Shown: piece by piece, positions 14,221 to 21,516 of the stretch
Layout of the letters: every line of letters begins with the position of its first letter
Position numbering within the stretch: position 1 is the stretch's first letter
Assembly: GCA_003151665.1 (NCBI GenBank)
Contig: PLYD01000158.1
Location: 1 to 22,058, forward strand
From: Candidatus Dormiibacterota bacterium
Lineage (GTDB): Bacteria > Chloroflexota > Dormibacteria > Dormibacterales > Dormibacteraceae
Length of the DNA: 22,058 bases
Reading direction: 5' to 3'
The notes under the pieces: generated by a model
Seen by the model: only the letters and a program-made list of their open reading frames with translations
Database searches by the model: none
Told to the model about the DNA's origin: nothing
Program-made: the position numbers and the translations under genes

Positions 14221-14329
14221 CTTCGCGACCGCTCCGCTATAACTCGCAAGCACAAAAGAAACATTGCCATTGGTGGCTTCCCACACTCCAACTGTCATTT
14301 ACGCTGAAAGGCCAGGAAAGGAGATGACG

Positions 14330-14725
14330 ATGGACACCTCTCAAGGGTCGGACTCACCTGCAGTGGAGCTTGCTCGGGCCCACCTGGAAGCGTGGACCAA
14401 TCACGACTTTGAGAAGGCGCGCAGCAACCTGGCCGAGGAGGTGCAGTTCTTCAGCCCGGCGGCGAACCTGGTCGGCATCGAGGAATACATGGACGGGCCA
14501 CGTGGGCTCGCCCAATTCGCAATGCAGGTGGTGCCTGGCAGCCTGCGAATAATCGCCGCCACTGGCGACGAGCGGAACGCACTGATCATGTATGAGGTCA
14601 GCACTCAGGGCGGCCCGTTCGGGCCCAGGCTGTTTCCCTCGGCGCAAACCTGGTTGCTGGACGAGAGCGGCAAGATCAAGGTCGAGCGGATCGTCTCGAT
14701 CGTCGTCCCATTGAGACTGGTATGA
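14330..14725 (+). CDS. SnoaL-like (NTF2-fold) protein
   Basis: A 131-residue protein with the SnoaL/NTF2-like outline: an N-terminal helix with Ala-Arg-Ala-His-Leu-Glu-Ala-Trp-Thr-Asn-His-Asp, then Leu-Ala-Glu-Glu-Val-Gln-Phe-Phe-Ser-Pro-Ala and a curved beta-sheet region at the end. Members include small cyclases, isomerases and ligand-binding proteins, so the substrate is not predictable. The start is the ATG at 14330, 6 nt after an AAGGAG site at 14318-14323, preferred over the in-frame ATG at 14324 that touches that site. Its stop overlaps the start of the VOC gene as ATGA, implying translational coupling and a joint role. Confidence 0.8.
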   Translation: MDTSQGSDSPAVELARAHLEAWTNHDFEKARSNLAEEVQFFSPAANLVGIEEYMDGPRGLAQFAMQVVPGSLRIIAATGDERNALIMYEVSTQGGPFGPRLFPSAQTWLLDESGKIKVERIVSIVVPLRLV

Positions 14726-15480
14726 GCTCGGCGTGGCCGCTCGGCGCGGTTGAGCTGAAAGTGCTCGACCTCGAACGTGAGGCCGGCTTTTACGAGTGGT
14801 TCGGCCTTACAAAGCTGGCCGGGGACAAGAGCTCGGCCACGCTAGGGTTGAGCGGAAAGGCTCTGGTTCGGCTGAAAGCCACGCCCGGGCTGCGCCGCCG
14901 CCCGCGGCATTCGGCCGGCCTGTATCACTTCGCGATCCTGCTGCCATCGGAGGAAGAGCTGGGCGGCTTCTTGCAAAGATCGCTTGAGGCGAGGCTGCCT
15001 CTGACCGGTACTTCCGACCACTTCGTCAGCCAGGCCCTTTACTACGACGACCCTGAAGGCAACGGCATCGAGGTTTATGCGGACCGGCCGCGCAGCGAGT
15101 GGACCTATCCGGGTGGGCGCCTGAACATCGGCGTCGAACATCTGGACTTCGAGCGGCTGCTGCGCATAGCGCACGCACCACGGCCGAAGTTTTCAGAGGG
15201 AACAGTGTTGGGCCACATGCACCTGAACGTCTCCGACCTGGATCGGAGCCAGGCCTTCTACGAATCGATGGGCATGGAGCTCATGGCCGAGGCCGGCAAC
15301 GTGATGCGATTCCTGAGCTGGGACGGTTACCACCACCACCTCGGTATCAACCTGCTCGAAGGTCGCGGCGCAGCTCCCGTCGAACCCGACGTCGCTGGAC
15401 TCGAGAGTTTCGAGGTTGGCCGTATTGACGCGCCGACGAAGGACCCAGACGGAATCGAGGTCACTCTGCCGCCGGCTTGA
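14722..15480 (+). CDS. Two-domain VOC protein, catechol 2,3-dioxygenase (CatE)-like
   Basis: A 252-residue protein with two glyoxalase/VOC units (about 8-122 and 160-250), the layout of extradiol ring-cleaving dioxygenases of the CatE type. The likely metal ligands in the second unit are His165 (Gly-His-Met-His-Leu), a His in the Tyr-His-His-His-Leu-Gly-Ile-Asn motif near 204-206, and Glu245 (Gly-Ile-Glu-Val). The first unit keeps His69 and Glu117 at equivalent places. It may cleave a catechol-like ring, but close relatives act on other substrates. It is coupled to the SnoaL-like gene by ATGA. The last 20 nt overlap the convergent ChrB-like gene. No other aromatic-degradation gene is in view. 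Confidence 0.85.
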   Translation: MSSAWPLGAVELKVLDLEREAGFYEWFGLTKLAGDKSSATLGLSGKALVRLKATPGLRRRPRHSAGLYHFAILLPSEEELGGFLQRSLEARLPLTGTSDHFVSQALYYDDPEGNGIEVYADRPRSEWTYPGGRLNIGVEHLDFERLLRIAHAPRPKFSEGTVLGHMHLNVSDLDRSQAFYESMGMELMAEAGNVMRFLSWDGYHHHLGINLLEGRGAAPVEPDVAGLESFEVGRIDAPTKDPDGIEVTLPPA

Positions 15481-15913
15481 CCCGTCCGACCTGGTGCTGG
15501 CACCAGGCGTACAGCGCGTCGTACAGGGGCGTCTCGAGCGCGATTTTGCGGTGGTCGTCTTCACCGTGGACCATCGCAAAGCCGTGCGCGATCGCCTTCA
15601 GGCCGGCGGCCTCCGGCGTGATCGCGACATCGGCTGTCACGTCGGCGCCGTGAACGATCAACGCGAGTCGATCAAGCGCCGGGTCTTTCAAACCGTGCTT
15701 GAGGATGACCGACTCGAAGCTGCACCTCCCGTCGACGTGGCCGAGCTCGACGCCGCCCACGTCATAGGGGATAGCGCCCTCCTTTTCGGCGACGGCAATC
15801 ACATCCGCCGCCGGCACGTACAGGAACTCCGCATCTGGATCGATAAATCGCTTGATCAGCCACGGACACGCAATTCGATCCACGCTCGCATTTTTACGAG
15901 TCACCCACTTCAT
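15461..15913 (-). CDS. ChrB C-terminal domain protein (chromate resistance family)
   Basis: A 150-residue stand-alone version of the domain found at the C-terminus of ChrB. Its motifs are Met-Lys-Trp-Val-Thr-Arg, then Ile-Ala-Cys-Pro-Trp-Leu-Ile-Lys-Arg-Phe-Ile-Asp-Pro, Ala-Ile-Pro-Tyr-Asp-Val, Cys-Ser-Phe-Glu, Ile-Val-His-Gly-Ala-Asp and Tyr-Asp-Ala-Leu-Tyr-Ala-Trp-Cys. In some bacteria ChrB senses chromate and controls the ChrA efflux pump. Neither ChrA nor the ChrB N-terminal domain is here, so chromate resistance should not be assumed. The ATG at 15913 is supported by a GAGGAGG site 8 nt upstream; a longer frame extends upstream but lacks a comparable site. The end overlaps the VOC gene by 20 nt. 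It is divergent from the histidine kinase. Confidence 0.88.
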   Translation of the reverse strand: MKWVTRKNASVDRIACPWLIKRFIDPDAEFLYVPAADVIAVAEKEGAIPYDVGGVELGHVDGRCSFESVILKHGLKDPALDRLALIVHGADVTADVAITPEAAGLKAIAHGFAMVHGEDDHRKIALETPLYDALYAWCQHQVGRVKPAAE

Positions 15914-16001
15914 CGGCGCTTCCTCCTCGCAATCTAACATTGGCATACGCCACGCCGTTGCTTTATCCTCGGCCAGTGGCAAACGTGCTGGTGGAGCTGC
16001 A

Positions 16002-17165
16002 ATGAGCCACCGAAGCAGCCTTCGGTCTTCTGACGCTAGCGGCGGTGATCGATTGAGGGAACCCGAAGAGGATACGTTCCGCAACGCGCTCCATGAACTG
16101 CTGCTCTACAGCCCCGACCGCTGTACGCTCGCTCAGCGCGCGCTCTCGTGGGCGACGCGCCTCGTCGGTGGCGTGGGCGCAGTCATCATCGATGCCGACG
16201 GCTCGATCCTGGCAGCGCGCGAGATGACGCTCGAGCAAGCGGAGGCAGTTGCGGTGGAGGTGCGAGCCGGTTCAGCTGACGGCGGCGCGCGTACTTCAAA
16301 CCAACCGGCCACCAGACTTATCACCTCGCTGCACCTCCAGCAGGGTGAAGGCTGCTTGGTCGTTCTGGCCGGCCCTATCACGCCGACCTTCGGCGACGAC
16401 GAGATTTTGCGTCTGCGCCAGTACGCGAACAGCATCAGCGCCGGCCTGGATCGCGTGTCGCTGAATGCGAGGATCGCTTCTCTTGAGAAGGCCAAGACCG
16501 AGTTTCTCAACGTCGCTGCCCACGAACTGCGGGGCCCGATGACGGTGATCAAGGGCTACCTGACGATGCTGGAGGCGGGCTCACTGGGCGACCTTTCGGC
16601 CCAATCGTCGTCGGTGGTTCACCTGTTGATCCAGAAATCCGACGAAGTCAACTGGATGGTTGAGCAGATGGTCGAGGCGGCGCGTCTCGAAGAAGGGCGG
16701 CTGGCACTGAAGAAGCACCCCGCAGACCTCGTCGAATTGACGGACCTTGCGATCGAGGGCTCGAGCCAGCTGCTGAGCAAGCATCAGCTGAGCGTCGAGA
16801 AACCGTCCAGTGCTGTGGAAGCCGAGGTGGATCCCGACCGCTTCCAGATGGTTGTTCGAAACCTGCTCAGCAATGCGGCCAAGTACTCACCCAACGGAGC
16901 GCGAATCAAAGTCCGCGTCAGCGGTGATGGCATCGGTATGGTGGCCGTGACCGACGAAGGCATCGGAATTGCAAAGGAAGACCAGGCCCGCCTCTTCAGC
17001 CGCTTTGTGCGGATCGAGACGAAGGCGACCGAGAGCGTCTCGGGAACGGGCCTTGGGCTTTGGCTGTCGCGCGAGATCGCGCGAATGCATGATGGTGAAC
17101 TCACCGTGGAATCGACGCCAGGAAGAGGAAGCACTTTCACGCTCCGGGTTCCCCTCAGCACTTAG
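16002..17165 (+). CDS. Soluble sensor histidine kinase
   Basis: A 387-residue protein without transmembrane segments, so it should sense a cytoplasmic signal. Residues about 25-155 resemble a GAF-like sensor region. A HisKA helix with Ala-Ala-His174-Glu-Leu-Arg-Gly-Pro carries the phosphorylated histidine. The ATPase domain shows the N box (Arg-Asn287-Leu-Leu-Ser-Asn291-Ala-Ala-Lys-Tyr), the Asp-Glu-Gly-Ile-Gly-Ile G1 box, and Gly-Thr-Gly-Leu-Gly-Leu. The ATG start has a GGAG site 5 nt before it. No response regulator is in the window, so its partner is unknown. Its stop is 1 nt from the GTG of a DNA glycosylase, suggesting a joint transcript. It is divergent from the ChrB-like gene. Confidence 0.9.
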   Translation: MSHRSSLRSSDASGGDRLREPEEDTFRNALHELLLYSPDRCTLAQRALSWATRLVGGVGAVIIDADGSILAAREMTLEQAEAVAVEVRAGSADGGARTSNQPATRLITSLHLQQGEGCLVVLAGPITPTFGDDEILRLRQYANSISAGLDRVSLNARIASLEKAKTEFLNVAAHELRGPMTVIKGYLTMLEAGSLGDLSAQSSSVVHLLIQKSDEVNWMVEQMVEAARLEEGRLALKKHPADLVELTDLAIEGSSQLLSKHQLSVEKPSSAVEAEVDPDRFQMVVRNLLSNAAKYSPNGARIKVRVSGDGIGMVAVTDEGIGIAKEDQARLFSRFVRIETKATESVSGTGLGLWLSREIARMHDGELTVESTPGRGSTFTLRVPLST

Positions 17166-17166
17166 C

Positions 17167-18063
17167 GTGAGCCCGGATGCCATCACGCGATTCGAATCGG
17201 GTCGGCCCCTCGACCTCGCCCTGACGCTGGCCTCGATCGGCGGCACTCCGTCGTTGCGCATTAATGCAAGCGAGGTATGGCGCGCCACCCTGACGCCGGA
17301 TGGGCCGGCGACAGTTCACCTGCTGCAGTCGAAGGGAGGCGTCGACGTCGAGGCCTGGGGCTCGGGGGCGACTTGGGCGGCTGCGCGTGCGGACGCCCTT
17401 TGTGGCGAGCAGGACGACGGTGCCGGTTTTGTCCCGCAGCATCCGTTTCTGGCGCAGGTCCACAAGCGAAATCCCGGGGTGCGCCTGCCGAAGACATCGG
17501 CGGTGTTTGAAGCGCTGGTGCCCGCCGTGCTCGGCCAGAAGGTCACCGGCATCGAATCGCGCCGGTCGTACGAGCGCCTGGTTGAGGCGCTGGGCGAACC
17601 GGCGCCAGGGCCGGTCAGGCTCACCGTTCCGCCCGCAGCCCGTGTGCTTGCACGAACGCCGTACTGGACATTCCACACCTTCGGAATCGAGCGACGGCGC
17701 GCCGAGGTGATCATCGGTGCCGCGCGAAGCGCGGGCCGTCTCGAGGAGACAGTCTCGATGGATATCGCCTCAGCCTACGGGCGCATGCAGGCCTTCCTCG
17801 GCATCGGCCCGTGGACAGCGGCCCTGGTCGCGTCGACTGCGCTGGGCGATCCCGACGCGGTCCCTGTCGGCGACTACAACCTGCCTCACAGCGTCGGGTT
17901 CGCTCTCGAGGGCACGCCGCGGTCAACCGACGAGCGAATGCTCGAGCTGCTCGAGCCATATCGCGGCCACCGCGCTCGCGTGCTCCGGCTCATCGCAATC
18001 GCCGGGATCACTGCGCCGCGCTTTGGTCCGCGGCTGCCCCTTCGCGACTTCGCGCGCAGCTAG
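17167..18063 (+). CDS. HhH-GPD DNA glycosylase (AlkA-like)
   Basis: A 298-residue protein. The C-terminal half has the helix-hairpin-helix Leu-Gly-Ile-Gly-Pro-Trp-Thr-Ala and, 20 residues on, the catalytic aspartate in Val-Pro-Val-Gly-Asp236-Tyr-Asn-Leu-Pro. A Leu-Val-Pro-Ala-Val-Leu-Gly-Gln-Lys-Val-Thr segment matches the helix that usually reads Ile-x-x-Gln-Gln. It should remove alkylated or deaminated bases as the first step of base excision repair. The N-terminal 90 residues are more divergent. The GTG at 17167 starts 1 nt after the kinase stop, with no Shine-Dalgarno, so coupled translation is likely. A second HhH-GPD gene lies 1.8 kb away on the other strand. The exact base specificity is unknown. 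Confidence 0.87.
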   Translation: MSPDAITRFESGRPLDLALTLASIGGTPSLRINASEVWRATLTPDGPATVHLLQSKGGVDVEAWGSGATWAAARADALCGEQDDGAGFVPQHPFLAQVHKRNPGVRLPKTSAVFEALVPAVLGQKVTGIESRRSYERLVEALGEPAPGPVRLTVPPAARVLARTPYWTFHTFGIERRRAEVIIGAARSAGRLEETVSMDIASAYGRMQAFLGIGPWTAALVASTALGDPDAVPVGDYNLPHSVGFALEGTPRSTDERMLELLEPYRGHRARVLRLIAIAGITAPRFGPRLPLRDFARS

Positions 18064-18075
18064 CCGCCAGCGGTT

Positions 18076-19785
18076 CTACCGGAGCTTTGCGATCTCCTCC
18101 TCGACGACGGCGATCAGCTCGCTCATGCCCGCGCTGTCGAAGATCAACCGTGCGCCTGCAGCCCTGAACAGCTCGGGCAATGGCTGCGTGGCGCCGAGCG
18201 CCAGCGCCGCCCGATAATTCCGCACCGCCTCTTTGGGGTCCTTCAGGCTGTTTCGCCACACCTGCAGGGCGCCCAGCTGGGCGATGCCGTATTCGATGTA
18301 GTAGAAGGGACTCGAGAAGAAATGTGGCTGCTGGTACCAGCGCGCTGTGCGCTCTCGATCGAGTCCGCTCCAATCCACTCCATTGCCTTCGAATCGCGAC
18401 CGTAGCTCGAGCCACCTGGCGTCGCGGGCGTCCCTGTCGCGTCCCGCTTTGTCGAGGTAAATCCAGTGCTGAAACGCATCCACTGATGCGCAGTGCGGGA
18501 AGAACATCACGATCCCTTCCAGATGCTCCACACGCGAGCGGCGCTGCTCGTCGTCGTTGTAGTAGCCACCGCTGTCCTCGCCGATGAACGGAGCTGCGAG
18601 CAGCTCCATCGACATCGAGGCCACCTCAGCCATCTCCGAGCCTGGGTGGCGTTGGAAAAGGATCGGCAACCGAGAAGCTTCGAAAGAATGGAAGGCATGG
18701 CCGGACTCGTGCAGCAGGGTTCGAACATCGTCGTCAACGCCGACGGCATTCATGAAGATCAGCGGCTGCTTTCTGAAGGCGAGAGTCTGGCTGTAGGCAC
18801 CTGGCGCTTTGCCCTTGCGGTTCTCGAGATCGAGCAGCTTGGCATCGACCATGGTCTCAAAATAATTGCGGAATTCGGCGTCTACGTGGCCGAAGATGCT
18901 CGCTGCTCGATCGACGAAAATGTCGATGTTCGCGAATGGCTCCAGCGCAGCTCTCCCAAGGGGGTCCACGGAGGTGTCCCAAGGCCTGAGCCGATCGACT
19001 TTCATCGCCCGCCGCCGCCGGTCCAGGATCCGGTCTACGGCCGGCAGGACCGCCGTCTCGACCGCCTCGTGGAAGCGCATGCAGTCTGAGGGCGTGTAGG
19101 CGAACCGGTTCTTTTCCTGATGCGTGTAGTCGCGGAAGTTGTCGAAGCCGGCGTTTCGCGCCGTTTGCTGTCGAAGGTCGTACATCGTGTCGAAGATGTC
19201 CGCGAGCGCGGTGCGCTGTTGGACGTAAGGCTTGGCTCGAAGCTTGAACGCGCGCTCGCGAACAGAACGGTCCGTTGACTCGAGATAGGGGAGAAGCTGT
19301 GCGGGCGTCTTCTCGACGCCTTCCCATTCAACGGTCATCGCGCCGATGACCTTTGACCAGCTGGTGGTAAGTCGGGAGAGCTCGGCGGACAGCGGGACAT
19401 TGGCCTCGTTGAAGATCTGCATCTGGTTGCGAAACCGCTCGATTGTGGTTTCGAGTCCCGTCCGCACGTAGCCCAGCTGTAGGAGTCGTTCCTGCAATCG
19501 CACGCGTTGCTCCTGGGCCTTGGGCGAGATCTGCGTGCCGAAGCGCAGCTGCGCCGACTCGCGGGCTGGGTCGGCCGTGTCGCATGAATAGTCGAAACTC
19601 GCCAACGCTGACGCCTCCGACAAAAGAGATTCGAACCGGGACCAGTCGGCCAGCCACTCTTCGACGTTGCCGGCGTGAAGTGGTCGAGAGGCGAGCTCCT
19701 CATAGAACGGCCGGACGTCTGCCCACGTCGCCTCTTTGAAGGCATCCGGAGACTCTGGAAGCGTCTTCACCCCACCCACCCCCAT
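18076..19785 (-). CDS. M3-family oligoendopeptidase (PepF-like)
   Basis: A 569-residue zinc peptidase. The active site is His359-Glu360-Ser-Gly-His363, with a third ligand probably Glu387 in Glu-Met-Ala-Glu-Val-Ala-Ser-Met, 28 residues further on, as in the M3 family. A Tyr-rich C-terminal segment (Tyr-Tyr-Ile-Glu-Tyr-Gly-Ile-Ala-Gln-Leu-Gly-Ala) is also typical of PepF-type enzymes. It should degrade short peptides in the cytoplasm; there is no signal peptide. The length is close to the usual 560-600. The start is ATG 19785; a GTG five codons later, behind a G-rich stretch, is an alternative. It lies 73 nt after the second glycosylase on the same strand and may be part of its operon. Confidence 0.93.
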   Translation of the reverse strand: MGVGGVKTLPESPDAFKEATWADVRPFYEELASRPLHAGNVEEWLADWSRFESLLSEASALASFDYSCDTADPARESAQLRFGTQISPKAQEQRVRLQERLLQLGYVRTGLETTIERFRNQMQIFNEANVPLSAELSRLTTSWSKVIGAMTVEWEGVEKTPAQLLPYLESTDRSVRERAFKLRAKPYVQQRTALADIFDTMYDLRQQTARNAGFDNFRDYTHQEKNRFAYTPSDCMRFHEAVETAVLPAVDRILDRRRRAMKVDRLRPWDTSVDPLGRAALEPFANIDIFVDRAASIFGHVDAEFRNYFETMVDAKLLDLENRKGKAPGAYSQTLAFRKQPLIFMNAVGVDDDVRTLLHESGHAFHSFEASRLPILFQRHPGSEMAEVASMSMELLAAPFIGEDSGGYYNDDEQRRSRVEHLEGIVMFFPHCASVDAFQHWIYLDKAGRDRDARDARWLELRSRFEGNGVDWSGLDRERTARWYQQPHFFSSPFYYIEYGIAQLGALQVWRNSLKDPKEAVRNYRAALALGATQPLPELFRAAGARLIFDSAGMSELIAVVEEEIAKLR

Positions 19786-19858
19786 CGAACACCAATCGTA
19801 CAGGCGCCCTGGGCAGGCTCGAGGGCTAACCGTTCAGCGCGGTGCGTGGCTACCAGGG

Positions 19859-20413
19859 TCAGGGCGTATCGACCGCCCGCCAGCAGTAAAGCGCCGCGAT
19901 TGACCGGTAGGGCCGGAATCGATCTCCCTCGGCCTGGAGGGCACGAGGCGTCGGCGGTTCCTTCAGCTTGTGGGCCAGCGCCCAACCCTTGCGCACGCCG
20001 TAATCGTCGACCGGCCAAACATCCAGTCGCCCGAGCTGGAACATCAGGAACATCTCCGCCGTCCAGCGGCCGATGCCGCGCACCAGGACCAGGCGCGCGA
20101 CGAGCTCGTCGTCGGACAGACCATCCACGTCATGCAGTGGAACCGTTCCATCGCTCACCTTCAATGCAAGGTCGGCGATGGCTGCGGCCTTGGACCCGCT
20201 CACTCCAGCGGTCCGCATTGCTCCCTCCGGCAGCGCGAGCACCGCGACGGGGGAGAGGCCGTCAGAAAACAACTTCAAGAACCTGCCGTGGATGGTCGAT
20301 GCCGCCGCGCCCGCCAGCTGCTGGTACATGATCGACCGCACCAGCGCGGCGAAGCCGTCGGGCAGGGGGTCGCGCAGCTCAAGAGGTCCCGCAGCCTTGA
20401 CAAGTCGCGCCAT
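19859..20413 (-). CDS. HhH-GPD DNA glycosylase (AlkA/Mag-like)
   Basis: At least 184 residues. The family helix Ser-Ile-Met-Tyr-Gln-Gln-Leu-Ala is at 27-34, the helix-hairpin-helix Val-Arg-Gly-Ile-Gly-Arg-Trp-Thr-Ala-Glu at 111-120, and the catalytic aspartate is Asp137 in Pro-Val-Asp-Asp-Tyr-Gly-Val-Arg. It should excise 3-alkylpurines and related damaged bases. The ATG at 20413 lies inside the expected N-terminal region: coding-like sequence in the same frame continues upstream to a CTG at 20495-20497 that overlaps the stop of the preceding gene, and includes the family-like Leu-Val-Ala-Arg-Arg-Asp-Pro segment. The true N-terminus may be 28 residues longer. There is no ATG, GTG or TTG in that stretch. 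It lies downstream of the ferredoxin oxidoreductase genes. Confidence 0.9.
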   Translation of the reverse strand: MARLVKAAGPLELRDPLPDGFAALVRSIMYQQLAGAAASTIHGRFLKLFSDGLSPVAVLALPEGAMRTAGVSGSKAAAIADLALKVSDGTVPLHDVDGLSDDELVARLVLVRGIGRWTAEMFLMFQLGRLDVWPVDDYGVRKGWALAHKLKEPPTPRALQAEGDRFRPYRSIAALYCWRAVDTP

Positions 20414-20493
20414 TGCGGGGTCGCGACGCGCGACCAGCCTGGTGCCTTTGGCCAGCTCCTGTTGCGTTGAGGGCGGGTCGGTCTTGACCTTAC

Positions 20494-21516
20494 TCAGGCG
20501 AATTCGGACATGAACGTTTCGAAATCCTCGCGGCTCAACCGGAGATCGTCCTCGCCCAGGTCCTTTAGCGGCCGGTCGGGGATGTGCTCGGTCGAGGCGA
20601 AGTCTTCCATCGTCGTGTCCAGGTAAAGCAGACCGGTCACCAGGTGGCCGGCGGCGCGACCCTCCTCGATCACCCTCATCGCGGCGCGGCGGTCCGAGGG
20701 ATCGTGGTCCTCACCCAGCTTCTTGAGCATGATGTGCGATCCATCGTGTAGCTCGACGTCGCGAACCGTCCCCGGCTCGTAGTCGACATGGACCTCTTCG
20801 AAGAAAGGGATGAAGGACACGTCGGCGATTGATTCCTCGTGATCCTTGACCCAGCTGTAGCTCTTGGTGGAACCATCGTGGTCGTTGAAGGTCACGCACG
20901 GGGAGACGATATCGATGATCGCGGTGCCGCGGTGAGCAATCGCTGCCTTGATGAGAGGCACCACCTGCTTGCCATCACCGCTGAACGAGCGGGCGACGAA
21001 CGAGCAGCCGAGCGTGAGTGCGACCGCGCACGGATCTATGGGCTGGAAGGTGTTGACTGCGCCCTTCTTCTGGACCGAGCCGATGTCGGCGGTGGCTGAG
21101 AACTGACCCTTGGTCAGGCCGTAGGTCCCGTTGTCCTCGATGATGTAGGTGCAGTCGATGTTGCGGCGGATCATGTGCATGAATTGCCCGAGGCCGATCG
21201 ATGCGGTGTCGCCGTCGCCCGAAACGCCAAGCATGATCAGCTGGCGGTTGGCGAGCTGAGCGCCAGTGGTGAGAGAAGGCATGCGCCCATGGACCCCGTT
21301 GAAGCCGTGGGCGGTCTCGACGAAGTAGGCGGGTGTCTTCGACGAGCACCCGATGCCGGACATCTTGGCCAGGCGGTGCGGCTCGACGCCGAGCTCGTAC
21401 AGCGCCTTGATCATGTGGTTGGTGATGGAGTTGTGGCCGCAGCCGGCGCACAGCGTCGTCGCGGCGCCTTTGTAGGCGTCGCGCTGAAGGCCGATGCGGT
21501 TGAGGGTGACGCTCAT
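20494..21516 (-). CDS. korB: 2-oxoacid:ferredoxin oxidoreductase, beta subunit (KorB-like)
   Basis: A 340-residue protein, the thiamine-diphosphate and iron-sulfur subunit. Four cysteines suited to a [4Fe-4S] cluster are seen: Cys23 and Cys26 (Cys-Ala-Gly-Cys-Gly-His), Cys57 (Gly-Ile-Gly-Cys-Ser-Ser) and Cys207 (Ser-Pro-Cys-Val). The ThDP/metal site reads Gly-Asp-Gly-Asp at 100-103 with a downstream Asp-Asn-Gly-Thr-Tyr-Gly. With the alpha subunit it oxidatively decarboxylates a 2-oxoacid to its CoA thioester and reduces ferredoxin. 2-Oxoglutarate is the most likely substrate from the alpha-plus-beta arrangement, but this is inference. It overlaps the alpha gene by ATGA. Confidence 0.93.
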   Translation of the reverse strand: MSVTLNRIGLQRDAYKGAATTLCAGCGHNSITNHMIKALYELGVEPHRLAKMSGIGCSSKTPAYFVETAHGFNGVHGRMPSLTTGAQLANRQLIMLGVSGDGDTASIGLGQFMHMIRRNIDCTYIIEDNGTYGLTKGQFSATADIGSVQKKGAVNTFQPIDPCAVALTLGCSFVARSFSGDGKQVVPLIKAAIAHRGTAIIDIVSPCVTFNDHDGSTKSYSWVKDHEESIADVSFIPFFEEVHVDYEPGTVRDVELHDGSHIMLKKLGEDHDPSDRRAAMRVIEEGRAAGHLVTGLLYLDTTMEDFASTEHIPDRPLKDLGEDDLRLSREDFETFMSEFA

